Notes: generated by a model not told the origin, from the sequence alone. Counted from the first letter of the stretch, positions 1 to 5,299 are shown. The stretch: 8,709 nucleotides of DNA from Bacteroidota bacterium (GCA_018266965.1 JAFDZJ010000095.1:1-8709), one strand, 5' to 3'. Program-made: numbers and translations.

Positions 1-351
1 AACAATACTTTAATAAAACATTTCAAAGAACAAACGGGTCTTAAAAGTTTAGATATTGGTTGTATCGCAGATTATGGTAGTTTTTATATTGACTATGAGA
101 GCCCAAATAAAACAAATGACAGAGGGCAAGATACTACAGGAGAGATAACAGAGGAAGGGATTCAACCTTATCTTGAATATTATAAAAATAGGCAGTATTT
201 AAACTCATATTTTAGTTCAACCGAAAATTCCTTTGTAACTTTTTTTATGCAATTAACAAGGCACTTACAGCAATCCATTGGTACTGTACCAGCAATTAAC
301 CTCAACAAATATTTAGAAAATATTGATGAAAAAATAGATGAGGATATTTAA
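1..351 (+). CDS. C-terminal part of an unknown protein (start outside window)
   Basis: An open frame enters from the left edge and stops at TAA 349-351, giving the last 116 residues of a protein. I do not recognise the family. The visible part is soluble and mixed in composition, with many Asn, Tyr and Gln residues, an acidic linker around residues 36-52, and a helical tail ending in a run of Asp and Glu. There is no membrane segment or known catalytic motif. The next gene begins 44 nt downstream on the same strand with no terminator between, so the two are probably co-transcribed. Reality of the gene is supported by the long open frame and ordinary AT-rich codon use; function is unknown. Confidence 0.7.
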   Translation, partial: NNTLIKHFKEQTGLKSLDIGCIADYGSFYIDYESPNKTNDRGQDTTGEITEEGIQPYLEYYKNRQYLNSYFSSTENSFVTFFMQLTRHLQQSIGTVPAINLNKYLENIDEKIDEDI

Positions 352-395
352 GTTAAAGCAAAAAAGACAATTATATTCATAAAAAGAAAAGCAAA

Positions 396-887
396 ATGAA
401 CTACTTATTATTTGGTGGACAACCCAATGCAGGAAAAACTTCAACTGTAACAAGACTTACAAATACATTATTAGCTGTACCATTTTCCTTTAGAGTTATT
501 GACGGAACATTTCCACCACTACGAGGAAATGATTTTTTAATCTTATTAGAGAGAAAAATTAATAAAAACCAAAGTCAATACATCATTGTAAATTCGCCAA
601 GTGATGATGCTTTAACAATAAATATTTTAAGGGATTTTATTACTAAACATAGTGATAAAACTATTGATGTAATAATAAGTAGTGTGAGAGATATTGGTTG
701 GGAAAGAAATCATTTTTTTACTACTTTAAAAATTAGTTCAACGGATATTAATGTTTTTGAGATTCCTTTGGCAAGAGTGACCAGGCGGAAAAAATCAGGT
801 CATTTTACACCAGCATTGAATTGGTATGAAGCTACATTAGATAGACATATTAATTTCATCATTACCAATCCACCTTTTAATCTTTAA
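396..887 (+). CDS. Small P-loop NTPase-like protein, function unknown
   Basis: This is a 163-aa protein. A Walker A P-loop, GGQPNAGKTS, lies at residues 7-16 directly after the first beta strand (MNYLLF), as in a minimal P-loop NTPase fold. A hydrophobic strand at about 62-66 (YIIVN) followed by SPSDD could be the Walker B region, and a second strand (VIISS, about 92-96) follows. No GTPase NKxD motif is evident, so I do not call it a G protein; a kinase-like or ATPase role fits as well. It lies 44 nt after the preceding gene and 6 nt before the next, which suggests a three-gene operon. Substrate and partner cannot be read from the sequence. I infer a part in an accessory, possibly defensive, system only from the neighbourhood. 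Confidence 0.75.
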   Translation: MNYLLFGGQPNAGKTSTVTRLTNTLLAVPFSFRVIDGTFPPLRGNDFLILLERKINKNQSQYIIVNSPSDDALTINILRDFITKHSDKTIDVIISSVRDIGWERNHFFTTLKISSTDINVFEIPLARVTRRKKSGHFTPALNWYEATLDRHINFIITNPPFNL

Positions 888-893
888 TGGGCT

Positions 894-1211
894 ATGTCAA
901 GAACTACAAGAAAAATGAGCATGATTCAATTTATTGATTTTGAGTTAATGTTATTAAGAGATTATATAGATTATGTGGAGAACTATTTTTCTGAAAAAGA
1001 AAAAGAAATTCAAAACAATTTTGAAGAATTACAATCCATACCAAATGACGACCCTGTAAGAGAACAATTAGAAGATTATCATCAGAGCTATTTTGAAGTA
1101 ATGCAAGATAATTTAATTGATGATAATTTTTACAATACTGAATTTACACAAAGATTAAGATATTCTTTGATTATTCAAATACAATCTTTTTATGAAAAAT
1201 ATCTGACATGA
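894..1211 (+). CDS. Short helical protein, probably 3'-truncated
   Basis: This 105-aa protein is rich in Glu, Asp, Tyr and Phe and is almost entirely predicted helical: a long amphipathic helix at about 10-50, a short loop (IPNDDP), then further helices. The last visible helix (RLRYSLIIQIQSFYEKYL) resembles the first part of HEPN-like folds, but the frame stops inside that helix and no RxxxxH RNase motif is present. The stop is followed by sequence that codes for nothing continuous, so I suspect the 3' part was lost. The gene lies 6 nt after the NTPase gene, in the same apparent operon. An in-frame ATG at 915 is an alternative start. The HEPN resemblance is a weak inference; truncation is likely but unproven. 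Confidence 0.55.
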   Translation: MSRTTRKMSMIQFIDFELMLLRDYIDYVENYFSEKEKEIQNNFEELQSIPNDDPVREQLEDYHQSYFEVMQDNLIDDNFYNTEFTQRLRYSLIIQIQSFYEKYLT

Positions 1212-1557
1212 AACGCCATTTTTAAACACGTAGCAACCTAACCTATGTCCTCTATATGACTAAGTGTTATAAAACAACGATACATTAAATGTATTAAAAG
1301 CACTACAACCTTGTCGATACAATACAAGAATCAATCAAAAAAAATAGCTTAACTATGAGTGATTTTTTAAAGATGAAATCATAAAAAGATATTCTCATTT
1401 TCCGTACTGATACTCAAACTTACTACTGTATATTAAAGAAAAGCAGGTAAAATTAACAGTTGAATCCGTTGGAAAATTTTCTATTTCATGACAATTTGTA
1501 AAAATAAACACATTGTATTGTGCTTATCTTTACTATTTTGTACATATAAGCAAAATT
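1212..1557. other. Gene-poor stretch of probable coding debris
   Basis: No frame longer than about 25 codons continues through this stretch on the plus strand. Short runs look like former coding sequence, for example about 1386-1448, which reads DILIFRTDTQ and onward before a stop, and about 1449-1490. None can be tied to a family. It lies between the apparently truncated gene at 894-1211 and a clearly deleted ATPase gene, so it is best read as decayed remains. A TTTTG-like promoter element occurs near 1533-1540 just before the ATPase remnant. Confidence 0.45.
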
Positions 1558-1850
1558 ATGAATAATTCAAGACTTATTCCCACGGAAAAAATTATCGAGA
1601 GATTGCAGTATGAAAATCCTTGGTGGATTACACCAGAAATCCCTGCAATGTATAAAGAAATGTCTAAACGGTTGTATTTCGAGTTATTTTATCCTTTTGT
1701 AAAGGCAATCAATTGAATACAGCTTTGATAACAACAATTGATAGAGTAGGAACAAAGAAAGTAAGTGATCTCAATTTTACTTTTGTTCCTGCCTGTGTTT
1801 ATGCCTACAACATTTGTGTAAACATATTGAGAATGAAATCTACCAATTAA
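1558..1850 (+). pseudogene. COG1373-type AAA ATPase (AAA_14/DUF4143), internally deleted remnant
   Basis: The first part (ATG 1558 to stop 1714-1716) encodes the characteristic N-terminus of Bacteroidota COG1373 ATPases: a helix with the ENPWWIT motif, then YKEMSKRLYFELFYPFVK. In intact relatives this leads straight into the Walker A P-loop (GPRRVGKT type), which is absent here. From about 1704, in another frame (frame 3, to TAA 1848-1850), the sequence reads ALITTIDRVGTKKVSDLNFTFVPACVYAY, which resembles the C-terminal end of the same family. Most of the roughly 400-aa protein is therefore missing, with the two ends joined out of frame. The N-terminal match is strong; assigning the C-terminal piece to the same gene is an inference. 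No function is expected. Confidence 0.7.
1748..1790. repeat. Imperfect inverted repeat (hairpin)
   Basis: The left arm 1748-1764 (AGGAACAAAGAAAGTAA) can pair with the right arm 1777-1790 (TTACTTTTGTTCCT), with a few extra bases bulged in the left arm and a 12-nt loop. It lies within the C-terminal remnant of the ATPase gene. There is no T-run directly after, so it is not a standard terminator. It may be chance within decayed coding DNA or an RNA structure. Confidence 0.4.
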
Positions 1851-1879
1851 TTCTATATTAAAATGTTGCGATAGATTAG

Positions 1880-1914
1880 TTTTGTCGCAAATATTTACTA
1901 AATTTGCGACAAAA
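1880..1914. promoter_or_regulatory. AbiEi operator-promoter: perfect 13-bp inverted repeat around a -7 element
   Basis: The left arm TTTTGTCGCAAAT (1880-1892) and right arm ATTTGCGACAAAA (1902-1914) are exact reverse complements separated by 9 nt. The right half overlaps TAAATTTG (1899-1906), a perfect match to the Bacteroidota -7 consensus TAnnTTTG, and the antitoxin ATG follows 16 nt after the repeat. AbiEi antitoxins are known to repress their own operon by binding inverted repeats at the promoter, so this is very probably the autoregulatory operator. A TTG occurs upstream (1882-1884), but its spacing to the -7 box is shorter than usual. Confidence 0.8.
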
Positions 1915-1930
1915 TAACTAAGATAAACAC

Positions 1931-2536
1931 ATGGAAAGTATTGATAATAAAATACTTGAAAAAATAAAAAAAGCCAAGAGGGGTTCGCTTTTTTATACCG
2001 AAGATTTTCTGATATTTGGTAACTATAAAGCTGTATCCAAAGCATTGGAGAGGCTTGTCAATACAGAGGAAATTTCAAGGGTTTCTAGAGGTATTTTTGC
2101 TATTCTAGAAAAAGATCCTATTATTGGCGAAGTGTATCCAAGTACAGAAGAAATTGCAGAATCTATTCGAAAAAGAGACAAAGCGAGATTAATTCCAACA
2201 GGAGTTTTAGCACTGAATGCTTTAGGACTTTCTACTCAAATTCCTATGAATTTAGTGTATTTAACAGACGGTTCTGCAAGAACAATTAAATTAGGAAAAC
2301 GCAGTATTGTTTTTAAAAAAGCCAGTCCTAAGAATTTAGCAGTTATTGGTAGTATTAGCAGTCTTGCAATACAAGCACTTAAGCAAATAGGAAAGGATAA
2401 TGTATCTGAAAATGAATCCGATACTATTATCAACCATCTTAAAAAAGAAGAGCCTTATCGTTTAGAACATGATATAAAATTAGCTCCCGAATGGATAAGG
2501 ATTATCATGAGGAAAGCTTTGCCAGATAAAAAATGA
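1931..2536 (+). CDS. abiEi: AbiEi-type antitoxin (DUF6088 family), type IV toxin-antitoxin
   Basis: This 201-aa protein appears full length. The N-terminal 65 residues form a winged helix (RGSLFYTEDFLIFGNYKAV, then ALERLVNTEEISRVSRGIFAI), the DNA-binding domain used for autorepression in AbiEi proteins. The remainder (LIPTGVLALNALGLSTQIP, LVYLTDGSARTIKLGKRSI) matches the C-terminal antitoxin domain of the DUF6088/AbiEi group. In known AbiE systems the antitoxin counters a nucleotidyltransferase toxin encoded immediately downstream, and the pair gives abortive infection against phage. Here the toxin start overlaps the antitoxin stop by 4 nt (ATGA), but the toxin gene is broken. A perfect palindromic operator lies just upstream. 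The antitoxin thus seems to survive as an orphan, possibly still repressing its own promoter. Confidence 0.88.
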   Translation: MESIDNKILEKIKKAKRGSLFYTEDFLIFGNYKAVSKALERLVNTEEISRVSRGIFAILEKDPIIGEVYPSTEEIAESIRKRDKARLIPTGVLALNALGLSTQIPMNLVYLTDGSARTIKLGKRSIVFKKASPKNLAVIGSISSLAIQALKQIGKDNVSENESDTIINHLKKEEPYRLEHDIKLAPEWIRIIMRKALPDKK

Positions 2537-2752
2537 AAAATAAATTTCTAGAATTGCCAAAAGAAACTCGAATTAATATTTTTAATCGAGTAGCTGACGA
2601 ATTGGGAATTACGCCATTTGTTGTAGAGAAGGATTGGTGGGTTACTTTAAAAGCTTTATAGCGAAAATCGACCAACTTTTTCTGAAATCATGGAAACACT
2701 CCAAAAATTAAAATCGGAGATTAATAAGCAGAATTGGACAATTAATGTTTGA
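2533..2752 (+). pseudogene. abiEii: AbiEii nucleotidyltransferase toxin, internally deleted
   Basis: The frame starting at ATG 2533 gives 42 residues ending in TPFVVEKDWWVTLKAL, the conserved N-terminus of AbiEii-family nucleotidyltransferase toxins (EKDWWVT), then stops at TAG 2659-2661. A second frame (frame 2, about 2657 to TGA 2750-2752) reads YSENRPTFSEIMETLQKL and onward to KSEIN, which resembles the family's C-terminal end. The catalytic core (GGTSLSK-type nucleotide-binding motif and the acidic DID motif), some 200 residues, is missing between them. The start overlaps the antitoxin stop as in an intact operon. The product cannot be an active toxin. The N-terminal assignment is strong, the C-terminal one moderate. 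Confidence 0.8.
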
Positions 2753-2755
2753 TTT

Positions 2756-2772
2756 TGTACTACTTATGTACA
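2756..2772. promoter_or_regulatory. Palindrome over a promoter element, copy A
   Basis: TGTAC-N7-GTACA is a perfect inverted repeat with the spacer TACTTAT. The spacer plus the next base, TACTTATG (2761-2768), is one base off the TAnnTTTG -7 consensus, so a bound regulator would cover the promoter. The same arrangement recurs at 5184-5200, and in both the palindrome ends 21 nt before a 12-codon ORF. This is probably an operator for a self-regulated gene, perhaps of XRE type. No -33 TTG lies at the usual distance, so the promoter call is moderate. Confidence 0.6.
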
Positions 2773-2793
2773 CCTCAATACGATGTAAAGCTT

Positions 2794-2832
2794 ATGAATA
2801 AAGGAAATTATAGATTTTGTATCGGAAAGTAA
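2794..2832 (+). CDS. 12-codon ORF, copy A (MNKGNYRFCIGK)
   Basis: This tiny ORF has a diverged twin at 5222-5260 (MNKEFYRYCIGK). Of 39 nt, 7 differ: two changes are synonymous and F to Y is conservative, while M, N, K, Y, R, C, I, G and K are kept. The two sequences part right after the stop codon. Two readings are possible: a real micropeptide, or the N-terminal stub of an XRE-family regulator, since IGK often begins the first HTH helix (IGKRIKELR). It sits behind a palindrome-promoter and 46 nt before a terminator, making a unit of about 150 nt. Translation is unproven. Confidence 0.4.
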   Translation: MNKGNYRFCIGK

Positions 2833-2878
2833 CCCCTGCAAAATCAATCTATAATAAACGATAACAAAACTACATAAA

Positions 2879-2908
2879 GTCCTTATTATAAGGGCTTTTA
2901 TTGTTTTT
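2879..2908 (+). terminator. Rho-independent terminator
   Basis: GTCCTTA (2879-2885) pairs with TAAGGGC (2889-2895) around a 3-nt loop, with one G-T pair. The flanking AAA/TTT can lengthen the stem. The T-rich tail TTTTATTGTTTTT follows. It would end transcripts from the palindrome-promoter at about 2761 and any read-through from the abiE region. The AAA-stem-TTT symmetry would allow some action in the other direction too. Confidence 0.75.
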
Positions 2909-2940
2909 CAAAGGTAGTGTTTATTTTGAGGAACTTTGCA

Positions 2941-2948
2941 TATATTTG
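2941..2948 (+). promoter_or_regulatory. Probable -7 promoter element (TATATTTG)
   Basis: TATATTTG is an exact match to the Bacteroidota -7 consensus TAnnTTTG, about 80 nt before the 50-codon ORF at 3029. The nearest TTG upstream (2926-2928) is closer than the usual 17-23 nt. It probably drives the 3029 ORF and perhaps the response regulator gene. An 11-codon hydrophobic frame (2984-3019, MIISCLFVVLT) lies in the leader and may be chance. Confidence 0.45.
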
Positions 2949-3028
2949 TAACTTATTTGTAGTTCAATTTAGGTTTTAAAATTATGATTATTAGCTGTTT
3001 GTTTGTTGTTTTGACTTAACACATCAAT

Positions 3029-3181
3029 ATGAAAAAAAAATTTAAAATTATCCTTATATTATTTTTGGTTTTTATAATCAGTCTTTTTGTTTTCCCACGG
3101 AAAGTTATTTATGAAGGAAATGTTGATGGAAAAGTGATTGATGAAAAAATTGGTCAAATGAATCTGCAAATAAAAAAATAA
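3029..3181 (+). CDS. 50-aa membrane-anchored small protein or truncated lipid/TM-anchored protein
   Basis: The product starts with a Lys-rich stretch (MKKKFK) and one strong hydrophobic helix (residues 7-22, IILILFLVFIISLFVF), typical of a signal anchor. It continues with a short polar tail, VIYEGNVDGKVIDEKIGQMNLQIKK. The GNVDGKVIDEK part resembles the first strand of carboxypeptidase-regulatory-like (CarboxypepD_reg) domains, which usually run on for about 80 residues. The ORF may therefore be the stump of a longer envelope protein, or an authentic small membrane protein. A -7 element lies upstream and there is no clear terminator before the response regulator gene 90 nt downstream, so co-transcription is possible. 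There is no lipobox Cys. The family is not recognised with certainty. Confidence 0.5.
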   Translation: MKKKFKIILILFLVFIISLFVFPRKVIYEGNVDGKVIDEKIGQMNLQIKK

Positions 3182-3219
3182 ATTATTTTTGTTGAAACAC
3201 TCCTCAAGTTTTTTAGTAT

Positions 3220-3231
3220 ATTGTATACAAT
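3220..3231. promoter_or_regulatory. 12-bp perfect palindrome upstream of the response regulator gene
   Basis: ATTGTATACAAT is its own reverse complement and lies 40 nt before the chosen ATG at 3272. It is followed by TTTTG, so it could overlap a promoter for the regulator gene. LytTR proteins usually bind direct repeats, so autoregulation through this exact palindrome is uncertain. Confidence 0.35.
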
Positions 3232-3271
3232 TTTGCTGATGATTTACGGCAAAAAGAAAATATTAAAATTA

Positions 3272-4033
3272 ATGAAAAGAACATTTAAAATAGCATTACT
3301 AGAAGATAATAATAGGTTGTTAGAAAGATTATCAGGTTACATTCTTAAATTGCAAAATATCGAATTAGTAGTTAAAAGTAGAAATTCTGATGATTTTTTT
3401 GAACAACTGAAAACCAGTTCTCCCGATATTTTGGTTACAGACTTAGATTTGGGTAATGATAGTATGACTGGGATGGAAGTGGCACAAGAACTTAAAATAC
3501 CTGTATTTTTTGCAAGTGTAAATACGGCTGAGTATGTGGAAAATATGGAGTATCTAAAAAGAGATACAGAAATTTGTATAGATCACATTACCAAACCATT
3601 TACAGAAGAACAGTTTGAGAAAAGCTTTATAAGATTTTTAAAAGAAGTAGAGTTTTTTTCAAATCTTCAATATGTATATTTAGATTTTAATAAAACGAAG
3701 AGAAATAAAATTCTCATAGATGATATTGTTTTTTTAAGTTCTGATAAACAACTAGGTTCTGAATCTAATAATAAACAAATACATTTTATTAATAAGTCTT
3801 CCGAGGTTTTAATTGATTTTTCCTTTTCCAAAATGGAAGAAAAAGGTTTGCTTTCTAGCCAATTTCTAACAATTCATAAATCGTTTAGAGTTAATAAAAA
3901 TTATATTACTAGATACCATTCTAAAACACAAGAGATAGAAGTTAAGGTTTTTGATAAACAACAAAATATAAAAGATGTTAAATTGGCAGTGTCAGAAAAA
4001 TATCAAAATGGTATAAAAAAACTTATAAGTTAG
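3272..4033 (+). CDS. LytTR-family response regulator (orphan)
   Basis: This 253-aa two-domain regulator has a receiver domain at residues 5-125 that keeps the phosphorylation set: acidic pair E11-D12, phospho-acceptor D57 in PDILVTDLDLG, S82 after a hydrophobic strand, and K108 in the TKPF motif. A LytTR DNA-binding domain follows at about 140-253, with the typical FLTIHKSFRVNKNYI segment. I chose ATG 3272, giving MKRTFKIALLEDN right at the first receiver strand; the open frame extends 17 codons further up to 3221 but that part overlaps the palindrome and would add an unusual extension. No histidine kinase is present in the window, so its signal is unknown. A terminator follows at 4067, and the next gene is viperin, making this a candidate local regulator of it. 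Confidence 0.88.
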   Translation: MKRTFKIALLEDNNRLLERLSGYILKLQNIELVVKSRNSDDFFEQLKTSSPDILVTDLDLGNDSMTGMEVAQELKIPVFFASVNTAEYVENMEYLKRDTEICIDHITKPFTEEQFEKSFIRFLKEVEFFSNLQYVYLDFNKTKRNKILIDDIVFLSSDKQLGSESNNKQIHFINKSSEVLIDFSFSKMEEKGLLSSQFLTIHKSFRVNKNYITRYHSKTQEIEVKVFDKQQNIKDVKLAVSEKYQNGIKKLIS

Positions 4034-4066
4034 GGATTTCATTACTCATTTTACCGATGTTGTTAT

Positions 4067-4109
4067 TGCATTCTCCATGATCTGATTGGGGAATGTATTT
4101 TTTTGTTTT
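4067..4109 (+). terminator. Rho-independent terminator after the response regulator gene
   Basis: TGCATTCTCC (4067-4076) pairs with GGGGAATGTA (4088-4097) as a 10-bp stem with two G-T pairs and an 11-nt loop, followed by seven T (4098-4104), G and more T. It lies between the regulator and viperin, so viperin most likely has its own promoter in 4110-4167. I could not find a clean TAnnTTTG there, which suggests activator dependence or another sigma factor. Confidence 0.75.
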
Positions 4110-4167
4110 CTGGATTTTTATTTGATGTTAACAAATTACAATAAATATTAAAAATCATTAAAAAATT

Positions 4168-5043
4168 ATGAAAACAAAAAGATTAGAAGGTATAATTCCG
4201 TCAGTAAATTTTCATCTTTGGGAACCTTGCAATATGAGATGCAAATTTTGCTTTGCAACTTTTCAAGACACAAAGCTATTTTTACCTAAAGGGCATTTGC
4301 CCAGAGAAGAGGCTTTGGAATTGATAAAATTGATTGCAGAAATGGGATTTGAAAAAATAACTTTTGCAGGAGGAGAACCAACACTTTGTCCATGGATTTC
4401 AGAGTTAATAAAAACGGCCAAAGAATCTGGTTTAACAACAATGTTGGTAACAAATGGGACAAGGTTGAGCGAAGATTTTTTTTCTAAGAATAAGAACTAT
4501 TTAGATTGGGTCATATTAAGTGTGGATAGTTTGGATGATAACAGTAATAAAGTTTCAGGCAGAGCAATAATAGGTAAAAAGGTATTAACTAAAACTGATT
4601 ATTTTGAAATAATAACTAAGATAAGACAATTTCACTATCGTTTGAAAATTAATACAGTTGTACACCAATTTAATTATAAAGAGTTTATGACCGATTTCCT
4701 AGATTACGCAAAGCCTGAGCGTTGGAAGGTATTTCAGGTGTTACCTATAAAAGGAGAGAATGATGAGTTTATAGATGATTTTAAAATCTCAGAAACGCAA
4801 TTTCAAGAGTTTTTATTTCGACATCAATCTTTTGTGGAAAAAGGAATATTAATCTCTGAAAATAATGCAGAGATGAAAGATAGTTATTCTATGATAGATC
4901 CTTCTGGGAGATTCTTTACAAATAAAAATGGATATATGGAATATAGTGACCCTATTTTAAAAGTTGGAATTAATAAAGCTTATCAGCAAATGGACTATAA
5001 TTTCGATAAGTTTATAGAAAGAGGAGGCTTGTATAATTGGTAA
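4168..5043 (+). CDS. Prokaryotic viperin (pVip), antiviral radical SAM enzyme
   Basis: This 291-aa radical SAM protein carries the cluster-binding CxxxCxxC as C21, C25 and C28 in EPCNMRCKFCFATF, and the SAM-binding GGEP at 68-71 in ITFAGGEPTL. Viperin-specific features are visible: N-terminal VNFHLWEPCN, central RWKVFQVLPIKGEND (185-199), SYSMIDPSGRFF (239-250), YSDPILKVGI (259-268) and the terminal KFIERGGLYNW. Viperins convert nucleoside triphosphates to 3'-deoxy-3',4'-didehydro forms that terminate chains made by phage RNA polymerase; bacterial members protect against phage. The length agrees with the family (about 290-360 aa) and nothing key is missing. No nucleotide kinase partner is next to it. 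A terminator separates it from the orphan LytTR regulator upstream; no clear terminator follows. Confidence 0.9.
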   Translation: MKTKRLEGIIPSVNFHLWEPCNMRCKFCFATFQDTKLFLPKGHLPREEALELIKLIAEMGFEKITFAGGEPTLCPWISELIKTAKESGLTTMLVTNGTRLSEDFFSKNKNYLDWVILSVDSLDDNSNKVSGRAIIGKKVLTKTDYFEIITKIRQFHYRLKINTVVHQFNYKEFMTDFLDYAKPERWKVFQVLPIKGENDEFIDDFKISETQFQEFLFRHQSFVEKGILISENNAEMKDSYSMIDPSGRFFTNKNGYMEYSDPILKVGINKAYQQMDYNFDKFIERGGLYNW

Positions 5044-5183
5044 TAAAAGAAGACTGTATTAAGATGGACTGCACCCCAAAGTATTGGAAGATTAAAAATT
5101 AATTATAATAAACTGAGTTTGAGATAATATGTTTACGAAATCGCGTTGACAGAAGAAACTAATTCATAAAACAATTGAATTTC
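5044..5183. other. Intergenic remnant with a possible IS3-type end
   Basis: There is no gene here. The string TGGACTGCACCCCAAAG (about 5065-5081) resembles the terminal inverted repeats of IS3-family elements found in flavobacteria, but there is no transposase and no partner repeat in the window, so at most it is a scar. Frame 1 at 5128-5169 reads YVYEIALTEETNS and then stops 15 nt before the palindrome at 5184, and could be the tail of a lost gene. Confidence 0.3.
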
Positions 5184-5200
5184 TGTACTACTTTTGTACA
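5184..5200. promoter_or_regulatory. Palindrome over a promoter element, copy B
   Basis: TGTAC-N7-GTACA with spacer TACTTTT. The spacer plus the next base, TACTTTTG (5189-5196), is a perfect -7 consensus. Together with copy A at 2756-2772 it shares the palindrome, the 21-nt leader and the following 12-codon ORF. The exact preservation of both palindrome arms in the two copies suggests a binding site under selection. Confidence 0.65.
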
Positions 5201-5221
5201 ACTCAACATATGTAAAGCATT

Positions 5222-5260
5222 ATGAATAAAGAGTTTTACAGATATTGTATAGGAAAGTAA
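5222..5260 (+). CDS. 12-codon ORF, copy B (MNKEFYRYCIGK)
   Basis: Twin of the ORF at 2794-2832, with the same length, stop position and leader (TGTAAAGC before TTATGAATAAAG). The sequence after the stop is unrelated to copy A. It lies 87 nt before fic, and its 3' half overlaps the probable -33 TTG (5245-5247) of the fic promoter. It could be a micropeptide, a leader peptide, or the stub of an XRE regulator lost by deletion. No homologous coding sequence continues after the stop, and no terminator follows here. Confidence 0.4.
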   Translation: MNKEFYRYCIGK

Positions 5261-5277
5261 AATATTTTTTATCTTTG
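5245..5277 (+). promoter_or_regulatory. Probable fic promoter
   Basis: TTG (5245-5247), 22 nt, then TATCTTTG (5270-5277), a perfect -7 element. This fits the Bacteroidota pattern TTG-N17-23-TAnnTTTG. The -7 box overlaps the first of two palindromes by two bases, the expected place for repressor control of fic. Confidence 0.65.
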
Positions 5278-5299
5278 ATACTATCAAATGATACTATCA
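5276..5299. promoter_or_regulatory. Two tandem palindromic operators upstream of fic
   Basis: TGATACTATCA occurs at 5276-5286 and again, identical, at 5289-5299, with AA between. Each unit is a perfect palindrome (TGATA-C-TATCA), and the centres are 13 bp apart. The pair starts at the -7 box and would cover the transcription start of fic. The Fic protein itself ends in a winged helix, so autoregulation is the simplest model; another local regulator remains possible. Confidence 0.7.

Noticed and set aside
1513..1557. 15-codon upstream extension of the ATPase remnant
   Set aside because: The family N-terminus fits a start at ATG 1558, and the upstream part holds a promoter-like TTTTG element.
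1689..2045. Reverse-strand open frame of 118 codons
   Set aside because: It lies antisense to the ATPase remnant, the abiE operator and the antitoxin start; its product has no domain pattern and it covers an obvious plus-strand promoter.
2236..2433. Reverse-strand open frame of 65 codons
   Set aside because: It is fully inside the abiEi antitoxin gene and has no recognisable motif.
3221..3271. 17-codon upstream extension of the response regulator
   Set aside because: The receiver fold begins at MKRTFKIALLEDN (ATG 3272); the extension overlaps a palindrome and would be atypical.
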